A stretch of DNA of 64,000 nt, from NCBI RefSeq assembly GCF_900167095.1, contig NZ_FUXG01000007.1, positions 1 through 64,000 on the forward strand, written 5' to 3'. Below are positions 25,444-34,347 of the stretch, in pieces. The DNA is from Oceanospirillum multiglobuliferum (GTDB taxonomy: Bacteria; Pseudomonadota; Gammaproteobacteria; Pseudomonadales; Halomonadaceae). The translations under genes were made by a program, and so were the position numbers. The notes under the pieces were generated by a model, which saw only the letters and a list, made by a program, of their open reading frames with translations, did no database searches and was not told where the DNA came from. How positions within the stretch are numbered: the first letter of the stretch is position 1; every line of letters begins with the position of its first letter.

Positions 25444-27378
25444 TTAACCAATCAGTCGTCGGGCTTCGATCAATGCCTTATACCAGTCGCGCTTTGGTGC
25501 AACGACCACAGGTGGTCTTAAGCTCAGATAGCTGATCTGTTTGTCTTTGGGCTTGGCATATTGATTGATTTTGTTTAAACGAGACTCTCGGGCTTGATAG
25601 TTGTCACGTAAAAAAGCGATGGCTTCCTCACTCAATTCCAATTGATAGTGTCTGACCAGTGCAATTGCCAAACGTTCTGCGGCACCAGAAAAGTCATGCG
25701 CCTTTTCTGCGGCCATAGCCGCGCCCATAGCGGCTTTGGTGGCGGCGCTCATGCCAGGCTCTATGTCATTCATATAGATAGCATTTGTGCTGTAGATCGC
25801 TCGCTGAATCTCAGGGCGACTCAGATGAATGTGCGGCTCCAAAATAAGCGCAATTTCAATGGCGAGCTGTTTGGCTTGCTCTGGAGAAATGTGGTCATCA
25901 TGGATTGTTTTTGTTGCTGCACGTCCTCTTTGAGCTTTATTGCGAGCTTTATTTTGAGCATCTGGCGTAAGGCCATGTGTATTCAGAAATACTGCGAGTT
26001 GCTGGCAAACGTCAGACTTTTGCTCTGCATCTAAGGCAATCTCTTTTTCTAATACTTTTAAGCCTCTCAAACCTTTACCAATCTGTAACTTATCATCTGA
26101 TACCGCAAAGGTTGAAATAAACTTCTCCCAGCGTTCAGATGCTTTGATTAAAACAGCATGAATACGACCAATACGCTCATAGGCTTTACGAATTTCTTTC
26201 CAAAGCGCTAAAGACTCAGACAAAACATCAGCTTGTTCTTTTACCCAGCGCATATCAGCACTTTTGGGTTGTTTTTTCGCTTTCAGGCAATACGTCATTA
26301 AAGTTTCAGCTTTTTGATCTAAGAAGCTTTCCGCTTGTTCTACCAATAAGTCTGCGGAGTGATTGATTTGTAGTAAAAAGGTCTCTTGCTCAGGGTTTTG
26401 CTTAAGGTTCTGATTATTAACAAAACTGGCCAAGGCGCGAATACGGCTTAAGCCTGTTGCTTGGGCAATGCGATATTCACTGCGGGCTTTTTCCATGTTG
26501 TCTAAAGCGGCTGCTAGCTCCCAGCGGCCTCGGTAAGCAAACACTAACATTGGTATTCTGCGACCGCATAAAAGCTCAAAGGCTAAAACAATCATCTCTT
26601 CAACGTCTTCATCCGTCATTAGTAGATCATTTTCTTCTTCAATGGCTGCAAAAATCCGCTCAATAAAATTTTCTTGGCGTGGCATACCTGCCTTCTGATC
26701 AGGACTATCACCTTGCAGGCGTGAACGTAGCAAAGGAATGGCGTCTGGCTCTAGGCTTTCCAGTTCTGTCAGCACATGGCGAATCAATGCCAAATAGTTC
26801 TCAGTTAAGTCATCAATTCGACGATCCATACCCACCTGTCGATAGATCTCAATTTGAGCTAGTAATCGAGCAAATGCCTTATTGCCTGTTAAATCAAATA
26901 CCGCTTGCTTGAGGGACTCTGGATCGAGGTCTGCCTTTTGCAGCAACACCTTAGCCACATGGCGTTGACGTTGTAGAGGGCTTAAATGATGGGTGTATAA
27001 ATCGAGCACTTGCCAGCGTAACTCTGGAAGTTGCTCTAATACCATTGAAACTTGTTTTTGCTGAGCCTCAACTTTTGGCTCTTTTGTCAGCTTGTATGTT
27101 AACTGTGCTACGATACCCGCAACCCCAGTTATCACCGTATAAACGAAGAAGAAGATCAAATTTTCTTGCGTTGGAGCCTTATTGTAGCCCAGAAGATAAC
27201 TGATCTGTGCTGCAAAAAGAGTCACTGGGCCTGCTGTCCAAGCTAAAGAGATTAAAGATAGACTCCAAGGCACAGTGCTAACCGCCTCACTGATTTGACG
27301 GATGTGCTGATTACCTTCCCTCTGGATTGTAACTTTTTGGGTTTGATAGCCTTCTTTTTTCCAGCTTGGGAAACGCAT
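25444..27378 (-). CDS. Large membrane-anchored protein of unknown function
   Basis: A 644-residue protein that I do not recognise. Two hydrophobic segments near the N-terminus (about residues 36-63 and 74-95) anchor it; the remaining 550 residues are soluble and mostly helical, rich in Glu, Leu, Ala and Gln. The middle contains LLCGRRIPMLVFAYRGRWE (about 265-285) and a basic stretch QNKARNKAQRGRAAT near 475. No catalytic motif is evident. The topology suggests a helical scaffold on the cytoplasmic face. It sits between exaC and the kinase/regulator/binding-protein operon, on the same strand but 111 nt after the latter, so co-transcription is possible. Confidence 0.7.
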   Translation of the reverse strand: MRFPSWKKEGYQTQKVTIQREGNQHIRQISEAVSTVPWSLSLISLAWTAGPVTLFAAQISYLLGYNKAPTQENLIFFFVYTVITGVAGIVAQLTYKLTKEPKVEAQQKQVSMVLEQLPELRWQVLDLYTHHLSPLQRQRHVAKVLLQKADLDPESLKQAVFDLTGNKAFARLLAQIEIYRQVGMDRRIDDLTENYLALIRHVLTELESLEPDAIPLLRSRLQGDSPDQKAGMPRQENFIERIFAAIEEENDLLMTDEDVEEMIVLAFELLCGRRIPMLVFAYRGRWELAAALDNMEKARSEYRIAQATGLSRIRALASFVNNQNLKQNPEQETFLLQINHSADLLVEQAESFLDQKAETLMTYCLKAKKQPKSADMRWVKEQADVLSESLALWKEIRKAYERIGRIHAVLIKASERWEKFISTFAVSDDKLQIGKGLRGLKVLEKEIALDAEQKSDVCQQLAVFLNTHGLTPDAQNKARNKAQRGRAATKTIHDDHISPEQAKQLAIEIALILEPHIHLSRPEIQRAIYSTNAIYMNDIEPGMSAATKAAMGAAMAAEKAHDFSGAAERLAIALVRHYQLELSEEAIAFLRDNYQARESRLNKINQYAKPKDKQISYLSLRPPVVVAPKRDWYKALIEARRLIG

Positions 27379-27489
27379 TTTTGATTCACTGTCCTAGTGT
27401 TAGAGATAGAAAATCTAGTCTAAGGTCTAGGGTTAAGACTCGCAATCAATTCAGTAAAAACAACTAGCAACAAAGTAGATGTCTGGTTT

Positions 27490-28590
27490 TTAGGGGGCTA
27501 AAAAAGGATAGTCTTGGTGCGATAAGCCATATTTTTTAGAGTATATCTTAAAGTTTATATCGCTAAAGTGTCCCTCTCTAATCTGTGAATCAAATATCAA
27601 ACCGCTGGTCTCATGAGCCCCAATCAGCGGTAAACGCATTGATCTTGGCTCTGGATTAAAGCCATTTAGATGGTCAAACATATAAATTACAGCCCAGGCA
27701 GCAGACATATAATGGCCGCCATAGCTGTTCAATATTTGGCCTTTCTGAAGACGTTTTTCAATAAGCGGCAAACGATCAAATCCAACGACAAATGTATCCA
27801 GCCCGGGCTCTTCACCTAGCTCAACTAGTGTATCAATGGCACTGATTGCTATTTCATCACTTGCCGCCCAAAACAACTGAGCATTAGGGTAGCGCTGTTT
27901 AGCAGCCAGCACTGCATTTCTTGTATCTTTTCGCCTCCAATGGGTGGTAAAAACCTGCTCTACCACTACTTGTTTACCATAGTCATTGACTGCATCGTAA
28001 AAGCCTAGCAGTCTCTCACGATTGACATAAGCGCTTGGCGCGCCCTCAAGGGCAACGATGCGAAGGGGGGTAGGAAGCACTTTCAGTCCAGTTTCTATCA
28101 GCTCTTTTGTTAAACGTTTACTGGCCTCTTGGTTGTAGCTTAGTAGTTGCCCTTGCCAATAATTAAACTGTTTACCAGGCTCGCCCACCCGTTGTTCTGG
28201 AGCAAAACCATTATCAAATACAAAGCTTTTTATCTTGTATTGCTCTAGCCGTTTGAGAATATCATCGCCAGTATTTTTGAAGTTAGAAAAAATTACGGCA
28301 TCAGGTACTCTATTACTGGCTAATAATGTCGATAAAACTCGCATAGGTCTTAACGGGTTGTTCTTCAAGTTGATGACTTGTAACTCAACACCTAGATCTT
28401 TCGCGGCCGCTAGTGCAGCATTTTGACTTAACAGCCAGAACTGCGAGTCATTATTATTGACCATCAGTACAAAGCTAAGCTTATGCGCGTCTTTATGCTG
28501 CTCTGTACTTTTGTTGATGGCATAGGCACCCTTACTGAATAAGAGGGAAGTACTCAACAACAGCCATAACAAAGCTGTCACTTTTAGCAT
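27490..28590 (-). CDS. Periplasmic sugar-binding-type (type 1 fold) protein linked to a two-component system
   Basis: A 366-residue exported protein with a signal peptide ending near residue 24 (GAYA). The mature part is a Peripla_BP_1/4-like fold of the LacI/RbsB class, with LSFVLMVNNNDSQFW at the start, VNRERLLGFYDAVNDYG and FWAASDEIAISAIDTLVELG. No ABC ATPase or permease lies nearby. Its ATG overlaps the stop of the FixJ-like regulator (TAATG), so it is translationally coupled to the signalling genes. This supports a role as a periplasmic co-sensor for the kinase, like LuxP with LuxQ or TorT with TorS. The ligand is unknown. Confidence 0.82.
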   Translation of the reverse strand: MLKVTALLWLLLSTSLLFSKGAYAINKSTEQHKDAHKLSFVLMVNNNDSQFWLLSQNAALAAAKDLGVELQVINLKNNPLRPMRVLSTLLASNRVPDAVIFSNFKNTGDDILKRLEQYKIKSFVFDNGFAPEQRVGEPGKQFNYWQGQLLSYNQEASKRLTKELIETGLKVLPTPLRIVALEGAPSAYVNRERLLGFYDAVNDYGKQVVVEQVFTTHWRRKDTRNAVLAAKQRYPNAQLFWAASDEIAISAIDTLVELGEEPGLDTFVVGFDRLPLIEKRLQKGQILNSYGGHYMSAAWAVIYMFDHLNGFNPEPRSMRLPLIGAHETSGLIFDSQIREGHFSDINFKIYSKKYGLSHQDYPFLAP

Positions 28591-29213
28591 TAAACTTGAT
28601 CCTTACTAATGTGTATACGCACCAACTCAGGCAAAGAGGTTGCCCCTGTTTTTTTCATCAAGTTGCTCCGATGATACTCAACCGTTTTAACTGTAATACT
28701 AAGAGCTTGGGCAATATCTTTATTAGACCTGCCTTGCACGAGTAGATCTAAGATTTGCTTTTCACGCCGGGTGAGAGTGCCTAACACTTGGGTTGTTTCT
28801 TGTTCTTCTAATTTCTGTTTTTTACTGGAATGAAAGTGTTTTAAAGCCGCCTCAACCTTGAAAACCAGCTGGCTGTGATCAATAGGCTTCTCTAAAAAAT
28901 CAAATGCCCCTAGTTGAATAGCTCTAACAGCCATAGGCACCGTTGCATGACCTGTAATAAATATAACGGGTGCGATGACATTGACAGCTTCAAGCTGTTG
29001 GTACAGTTCAATCCCACTCATACCTTCCATGCGAACATCAAGCAAAATACAGCTTGGTTCCACACTAGGTGCTACCATACTTGCTAGAAACGCTTCCCCT
29101 GAAGCGTGAGTGTCAACACTATAACCATAAGACTCTAATAGCATTTTTAAAGAGGCGGCAACAGAAACCGTATCATCAATAATTTGAATGCGTTGAGGTA
29201 ATGCAGTGCTCAT
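28590..29213 (-). CDS. FixJ/LuxR-family response regulator
   Basis: A 207-residue response regulator. The receiver has the acidic pair DD at 13-14, phospho-acceptor D59 in ILLDVRMEGMSG, and FITGHATVPMAVRAIQLGAF, the FixJ/TodT-type signature. The LuxR-type HTH lies at about 145-200 (LTRREKQILDLLVQGRSNKD). It is the likely partner of the kinase encoded 64 nt upstream, and it overlaps the binding-protein gene by one base pair of TAATG. Targets are unknown. Confidence 0.9.
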   Translation of the reverse strand: MSTALPQRIQIIDDTVSVAASLKMLLESYGYSVDTHASGEAFLASMVAPSVEPSCILLDVRMEGMSGIELYQQLEAVNVIAPVIFITGHATVPMAVRAIQLGAFDFLEKPIDHSQLVFKVEAALKHFHSSKKQKLEEQETTQVLGTLTRREKQILDLLVQGRSNKDIAQALSITVKTVEYHRSNLMKKTGATSLPELVRIHISKDQV

Positions 29214-29277
29214 CGGTCAGATCCTTTTGAAGGAGTTCACTCTATAATTACGAAATCAAACATTGTGTTCTTAATCG

Positions 29278-31185
29278 TTAAATATTGTTTAATAAACTGC
29301 GCTCTGCTGTACTAATTAAAGATTGGCTAATGACAGCTTCAGCTGTATGCATTGGTAAGCGTACTGTGAAGTAGGCACCCCCTTCGGCATGATTTTCAGC
29401 ATGAATACTGCCTTGATGAATTTCTGTAATACTGCGACAAATTGCGAGACCCATACCTAAGCCATTTTTCTTTGTGGTGTAGTGTGTGGTAAAAACACGT
29501 TTTATATCATAAATGCCTGGGCCGTTATCAAGTACGCCAACCTCATACAGCTCTCGAACTTTTTTCAGTGATAAGGTAATACGACCTTTCTGCTTACTTT
29601 CGATCAAAACCTCAATAGCATTACTGATTAGATTGATAAAAACCTGTTTTAACTGGATATCATTGCCAATAATCCAGGCTTGGTTAAGTTGTGTATGAAA
29701 CTGTATTTTGATTTGGCACTTTTCTGCACGTAAGCTGCAAAGATCAATAGTGTTTCTAATTAACTCTGTAAGGTTAAGCACTTCCTGTGGATAGTCGTTA
29801 CGGCCAAGCTGTGACCTAGCCTGCTGAACAATGCCTGATGCTACATCGGCTTGTTTAACTAGTTGCTGCAAGCTGTAAATGATTTTCTCTCGATCAATAG
29901 GGTCTTTCTGGCTGAAATTAATTGCTGATAACGCATAGTTCTGAATAGACGCAAGGGGCTGATTAACTTCATGGGCAATAGTTGTTGCCATCTCTGCAAT
30001 CGCCATTTGATTCTGGCGAAAGTTCATGAGTTCGTTGGCTTCTTTCTCTAATTTTTCTGCTCGAACACTGTCCGTAACATCACGTAGGGTGACATAAAAC
30101 AAGCTGTGTTTTTCAAACAAAACCATATTGAAATGTAAGTCGATCTGTATTGAGCGCTGTCCCGAAATAGGTGCCACTTGCTCTTGGCCAAGGCGGTACT
30201 GACCATTTTCTTTAGGGGTAGTCCCAAATAGCATCTCAAAATCTTGATTGATTAGATTGTCTAGAGGCTGATCTAATACTTTTACAGCGGCAAGGTTGGC
30301 ATCAATAATACGATAGTGCTCAACCTCGTCCAGCCTAAATGGTTCAACTATTAAAAGCGCATCAACATTCCGATGAAATAGAGCTCGATAACGCTTTTGA
30401 CTACTTTGTAACATTGTTGTTAGCAAGCGAGCAGACTCTCGACTTTCTGCGACTTGTTGATTGCGCTCAACTAGCTTGTTATGCACTTCTTGTTGACGTT
30501 CGTGATAGTGATGATTGTTTGCCTGCAATAAATTATAAGCTTCATTCAAAGACTTAATTTCTAAAGCATCACTCTCATGACCTGTCATGTCATGATACTC
30601 TCCTGGCTTAACCTGTTTTAAACCATCCATTAACCTCTGCAATGGCAGCTGTATTTTGTTTCGTAGAAATAAAAACATTGCAAGAAGGGGTAAGGTTATT
30701 TTGAAAATTCCAACTAAAACAATGAGATACCATTCTGATTTGTCGGTAGAGAACAGTGGCGGCATACGATAATGAACCGCAATGTTACCCATCAATAACC
30801 GTTGTCCGTTAGAGGTTTCGTAACTTACAGGTCTGTTCACAACCAAAAGGGAGGAGGGGAAGTTAAAGCCTGATGCATCATTTCTAGTGCGTAAATAAAC
30901 TCTGGAAAACTGATCAGAGATCATCAAATGCAGCACCTGACGATCCTTAAAGAGGCTGTCTCCAAGCAAAGAAATGCCATCAACATCTGCGTCATACAGA
31001 GCTTTAGCTAAAGCAGGCAGCATCTGTTCTGTTTGTTTGGCTAGAAAATGCTCCGTTTGAGCTTTCAAAGAGCCATGAATAAGCCATAACTGTACAGCGG
31101 AAGCCGTCAGTATTAATAGCAACAAAGGCAAAATAACTTGCCTAATTAAGTATGCCGAAAGTCCGAGAGGTCTTTTTACAGACAT
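29278..31185 (-). CDS. Membrane sensor histidine kinase with periplasmic and PAS-like domains
   Basis: A 635-residue sensor kinase. Two membrane helices (about 13-33 and 160-182) enclose a periplasmic domain of about 125 residues. A HAMP-like segment, a coiled coil (about 225-265) and a PAS-like domain (about 270-385) follow. H405 lies in IAHEVNQPLASIQNY, the FixL/DctB-type dimerisation motif. The ATPase has NLISNAIEVL (N box), DNGPGI and GLGMGLAICRSI. It heads an operon with the FixJ-like regulator and the periplasmic binding protein, which is its probable input partner. Confidence 0.9.
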   Translation of the reverse strand: MSVKRPLGLSAYLIRQVILPLLLLILTASAVQLWLIHGSLKAQTEHFLAKQTEQMLPALAKALYDADVDGISLLGDSLFKDRQVLHLMISDQFSRVYLRTRNDASGFNFPSSLLVVNRPVSYETSNGQRLLMGNIAVHYRMPPLFSTDKSEWYLIVLVGIFKITLPLLAMFLFLRNKIQLPLQRLMDGLKQVKPGEYHDMTGHESDALEIKSLNEAYNLLQANNHHYHERQQEVHNKLVERNQQVAESRESARLLTTMLQSSQKRYRALFHRNVDALLIVEPFRLDEVEHYRIIDANLAAVKVLDQPLDNLINQDFEMLFGTTPKENGQYRLGQEQVAPISGQRSIQIDLHFNMVLFEKHSLFYVTLRDVTDSVRAEKLEKEANELMNFRQNQMAIAEMATTIAHEVNQPLASIQNYALSAINFSQKDPIDREKIIYSLQQLVKQADVASGIVQQARSQLGRNDYPQEVLNLTELIRNTIDLCSLRAEKCQIKIQFHTQLNQAWIIGNDIQLKQVFINLISNAIEVLIESKQKGRITLSLKKVRELYEVGVLDNGPGIYDIKRVFTTHYTTKKNGLGMGLAICRSITEIHQGSIHAENHAEGGAYFTVRLPMHTAEAVISQSLISTAERSLLNNI

Positions 31186-31363
31186 AAAATTTACCTAGAA
31201 CAGATTCAGTTCAAAGTATACCTAGCCTGAATAAATATTACCCTAGGGAAAACCCTGAAAAATCAGGTAATAAGCCTAGTATTCAACTAAATATAAAGCA
31301 TGCAAAATGGCATCCCTAAGACAACGATAGCCAAAAACAATAAAAAACACAGGGACTCTACTG
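31186..31363. promoter_or_regulatory. Divergent promoter region with two short palindromes
   Basis: Between the kinase and the degenerate GGDEF gene. CCCTAGGG (31241-31248) and CCTGA-AAAA-TCAGG (31254-31267) lie side by side, 55-80 nt before the kinase start. They may be regulator sites; no match to a known box is claimed. Confidence 0.35.
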
Positions 31364-31981
31364 ATGTTGGCGCAAATAAATGAGCAAGGTCAACACAAAC
31401 TCAGCTCGCCTAAGACTGAAGAAACAACTGCCGTTGTGCTTGAAATAACAATGGATCAACAGCTTAAGAACATCGACTCGCTAACTGGCTTACAGTGTCG
31501 GTCTAATTTCGAAATGCAAAAGTTATCTGCAACCTTCAATCAGCAGGTGCAGGCCGCTATCTTGATTGATTTTGATCATTTTTCTCAAGTGAATGAGACC
31601 TATGGTCGTGTAACGGGTGATTTTGTATTGTCGCTACAAGCTGAGCGTCTACAGCATGACTATGCTCACCTTGGAATGATCTATCGCTATGAAGGGGATC
31701 GTTTCTTGTTGATTGTAACAAGTGACTCCGATACAACGGAGCAGCTGATTTTACTCGGTGAAAATATTCAGCAAACAATGAATAAGCCTGTGAAACTCAG
31801 CCAGACTGAGGTTATCACCACATGTTGTATTGGTTTGGCAGTGAAAGATAAAAAAATGTCACTAGGTCTACTGATAACCGAAGTGATGATTGCCACCGAA
31901 GAAGCCAAAAGCAAAGCCAAGAATAGTATTCAGTTGCATAGAGGCTTTCAGGCCAGCAAGCTGATAAACGAAATACATTAG
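31364..31981 (+). CDS. Degenerate GGDEF-domain protein
   Basis: A 205-residue soluble protein with a GGDEF fold: DSLTGLQCRSNFEMQKL, then IDFDHFSQVNETYGRVTGD. The signature loop reads EGDRF at 110-114 instead of GGDEF, losing the first glycine and the catalytic glutamate, so cyclase activity is unlikely. Such domains may bind GTP or c-di-GMP or act by protein contact. The first 35 residues have no recognisable domain. It diverges from the kinase operon and ends in a strong terminator. Confidence 0.8.
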   Translation: MLAQINEQGQHKLSSPKTEETTAVVLEITMDQQLKNIDSLTGLQCRSNFEMQKLSATFNQQVQAAILIDFDHFSQVNETYGRVTGDFVLSLQAERLQHDYAHLGMIYRYEGDRFLLIVTSDSDTTEQLILLGENIQQTMNKPVKLSQTEVITTCCIGLAVKDKKMSLGLLITEVMIATEEAKSKAKNSIQLHRGFQASKLINEIH

Positions 31982-32030
31982 TCAACTTACGATTTACTGA
32001 AGCGAATACAGCATAGTGCTGTTGCTCTTT

Positions 32031-32058
32031 GGGGGAGCATGAAGCTCCCCCTTTTTTT
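32031..32058 (+). terminator. Intrinsic terminator of the degenerate GGDEF gene
   Basis: GGGGGAGC (32031-32038) pairs with GCTCCCCC (32044-32051) around a 5-nt loop and is followed by seven T. It also separates the gene from convergent glycerate kinase. Confidence 0.93.
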
Positions 32059-32063
32059 ATGCC

Positions 32064-33230
32064 CTAGTTATCCATATTATTTCTTGAGTTACTTATTTGA
32101 ATCACCGCAGCAATATTACGTGCAGTGCCAATCATATTGGCTTGAGCTTGCTCCAGTGCATCTTCTAGTGAGCAAACACCTTGAGTAATGCTAAAGACCG
32201 CATCTATACCTTCGGTATAGACAGATTCATAACCTGAACCTAAACCTCCCGCCAAAGCAATAACCTTTGCCCCATGCTTTTTGGCTGCTCTAGCAACACC
32301 AACAGGAGTCTTGCCAAAGCAACTTTGCGCATCTATTCGCCCCTCACCCGTAATAACCCAGTCAACATTTTTGCAATGTTCATCAAATTTGCTGTAACGC
32401 AAAATCAGTTCAACACCCCTGTGCATACGCGTATTTAGAAAACCCAAAAATGCAGCACCTAGCCCTCCTGCGGCACCCGCTCCTTCCGCGTCCGCAATAT
32501 TAATACCCGTTTGGCTGAATACTTTTTTAGAAAAATGCTCAAGCCCAGCTTCAAGTTGTTGCTGCATTTCATGATCTGCACCTTTTTGAGCGCTATATAC
32601 CATGGTTGCGCCCCTTTGACCCAGTAGAGGGTTGTCAACATCACATGCAACATCAAACTGGCATTCTGACAAGCGGGGATCTAGACCTGACAGATCAATG
32701 TACTCCAGTCTTGATAGCACACCTCCACCCAGTGCTAAAGGTTGATGATTGCGATCATAAAAACAAGCGCCTAAAGCCTGTAAAAAGCCAACGCCTGCAT
32801 CATTAGTTGCACTGCCACCTAAACAGATTACAAATTGACGCACACCTTGGTCTAAAGCTTTTAGTACTAGCTCACCCACGCCATAGGTTGTAGTAATCCA
32901 AGGATTGCGCTGTTCAGCTGATAATAATTCCAGACCTGCGGCGGCTGCCATTTCAATGACAGCAACTTTAGCCTCACCTTCAGTTTGCCCTAATAAACCA
33001 TAAAAGCTTTGGCAGGTTAGTCCTAGTGGTCCTGAGACCTCGCATCGCACTAGCTCACCCTGAGTGGCTGCGACTAGCGCTGCGCAGCTGCCCTCTCCGC
33101 CATCTGCCATCGGCAATAATTGGTATTTAGCATTGGGTAAACATTTGTGCAAACCTACCTGAATTGCCTCTGCAACCTCTAAAGCAGAAAGGCTATCTTT
33201 GAACGAGTCTGGGGCAATCAATATATTCAT
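32064..33230 (-). CDS. glxK: Glycerate kinase (GlxK/GarK family)
   Basis: A 388-residue kinase that phosphorylates D-glycerate, probably to 2-phosphoglycerate, linking glyoxylate/tartronate metabolism to glycolysis. The family opens with ILIAPDSFKDSLSALEVA; PMADGGEGSCAAL, GGSATNDAGVGFLQALG and TGEGRIDAQSCFGKTPVGVA are signatures. The length is usual (about 380). The ATG at 33230 fits the family start; a GTG three codons upstream is possible. No glyoxylate-pathway partner is adjacent. Confidence 0.93.
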   Translation of the reverse strand: MNILIAPDSFKDSLSALEVAEAIQVGLHKCLPNAKYQLLPMADGGEGSCAALVAATQGELVRCEVSGPLGLTCQSFYGLLGQTEGEAKVAVIEMAAAAGLELLSAEQRNPWITTTYGVGELVLKALDQGVRQFVICLGGSATNDAGVGFLQALGACFYDRNHQPLALGGGVLSRLEYIDLSGLDPRLSECQFDVACDVDNPLLGQRGATMVYSAQKGADHEMQQQLEAGLEHFSKKVFSQTGINIADAEGAGAAGGLGAAFLGFLNTRMHRGVELILRYSKFDEHCKNVDWVITGEGRIDAQSCFGKTPVGVARAAKKHGAKVIALAGGLGSGYESVYTEGIDAVFSITQGVCSLEDALEQAQANMIGTARNIAAVIQISNSRNNMDN

Positions 33231-33424
33231 ATCAAGCACTCATGGAACTGATAAAAACCGTACTAAAACACAAGGTTATCACTTATGCTCACAGACTGTT
33301 ACTTGAGCTAGAGCAATGAACTGGTTACCCTGTTGATGATCAAAATCGAATATTCTATAGTGATGGCCTTCATCTTATGCTTCAAAAAGAACCGCTCAGC
33401 ACCGCAGTGACAGGAGGTCAGACA

Positions 33425-33760
33425 GTGCAACAATACATCCATCTACTATTCCGAATGCTCGGTATGATTAGCTTTTGTTTGCTATGCATCGCACTACTTA
33501 ATCCAGTTTACGCTGCAAAGAAAGAGCAAAAGGAATGCGAAGACTATAAAGCGAAAATAGCAGCAGACAAACTAGCAAAAGCTTTTTTAGGCAAGAAAAG
33601 TGAAGTGTTCCAACAAGCGATTGTGCTGAAGCGGCATCATCCTAGCTTACAAAAAGAGGTGGCCAGCTATATCAAGGCTGATAATCAGTACTACACAATG
33701 TTTTCCATTGTAAATAGTAGCTGTACCGCTTTTTTTATCAAACGGGCAGGCCCTAGATAG
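33425..33760 (+). CDS. Small secreted protein of unknown function
   Basis: A 111-residue protein that I do not recognise. The GTG at 33425 is chosen for a near-perfect AGGAGGT ribosome site 6 nt upstream; the frame extends 16 codons further without one. A signal peptide spans residues 1-29 with a probable cut after PVYA. The mature part is about 82 residues, lysine rich, with two cysteines (CEDYKAKIAADKLAKA and SSCTAFF) that could form a disulfide in the periplasm. It ends at a strong terminator, so it looks like a real monocistronic gene. Confidence 0.7.
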   Translation: MQQYIHLLFRMLGMISFCLLCIALLNPVYAAKKEQKECEDYKAKIAADKLAKAFLGKKSEVFQQAIVLKRHHPSLQKEVASYIKADNQYYTMFSIVNSSCTAFFIKRAGPR

Positions 33761-33806
33761 CCCAGCCTCTACACTGGCTTGGCACTTGGTGATCAACCGG
33801 AAACAC

Positions 33807-33841
33807 AAAGGCTGCTTCCTTAGAAGCGGCCTTTGTTTTTT
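33807..33841 (+). terminator. Intrinsic terminator of the small secreted protein gene
   Basis: AAAGGCTGCTTC (33807-33818) pairs with GAAGCGGCCTTT (33823-33834) with one G-T pair, loop CTTA, then GTTTTTT. Confidence 0.9.
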
Positions 33842-33858
33842 CACTGTGCTGTCTAAAC

Positions 33859-34347
33859 TTACGCCCAGCGTTGGGCAAACAGCGGTTGAGGCTGATCAAG
33901 CGCCGCTTGATAGCTGACAGAGAAAGGCTTCATTGCTGCCAATGCTTCCTCAATAGAGCGATCTGCACGTACCGCAAAGCTGTTAAAACCGCAGCGATGC
34001 ATAAAGAACAACTGATCCTGCAAAACATCACCAATTGCGCGCAACTCTGCTTTAAAGTTAAAGCGCTCACGCAGTTGACGTGCCAAAGTGTAACCGCGCC
34101 CATCAGAGAACACTGGGAAGTCTACGGCAATAACGGGTAAGGCATCTAAAGCTTTGGCTTGCTCATCCAATACGGTGTCATTGGGTAGCCAAACACCAAT
34201 CGCTTCAAATGCACTGATGTCCACTTCACCGCTTAACCATAGAGGGTAAGGCAGTAACACTTTTCCGCCTGCTGGTAGCTCACCGTCAAGACTAACCAGC
34301 TGCCAATTATCGTCTACAATTTGGCCATTTAGAATGATATTAGGCAT
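33859..34347 (-). CDS. DUF934 protein associated with sulfite reductase
   Basis: A 162-residue protein of the DUF934 family, regularly encoded beside cysI and thought to assist sulfite reduction. FPVFSDGRGYTLARQLRERF and ELRAIGDVLQDQLFFMHRCG are family signatures. The ATG at 34347 has an AAGGAG ribosome site and overlaps the end of cysI by 8 nt, so the two are coupled. Its precise biochemical function is not known. Confidence 0.9.
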   Translation of the reverse strand: MPNIILNGQIVDDNWQLVSLDGELPAGGKVLLPYPLWLSGEVDISAFEAIGVWLPNDTVLDEQAKALDALPVIAVDFPVFSDGRGYTLARQLRERFNFKAELRAIGDVLQDQLFFMHRCGFNSFAVRADRSIEEALAAMKPFSVSYQAALDQPQPLFAQRWA

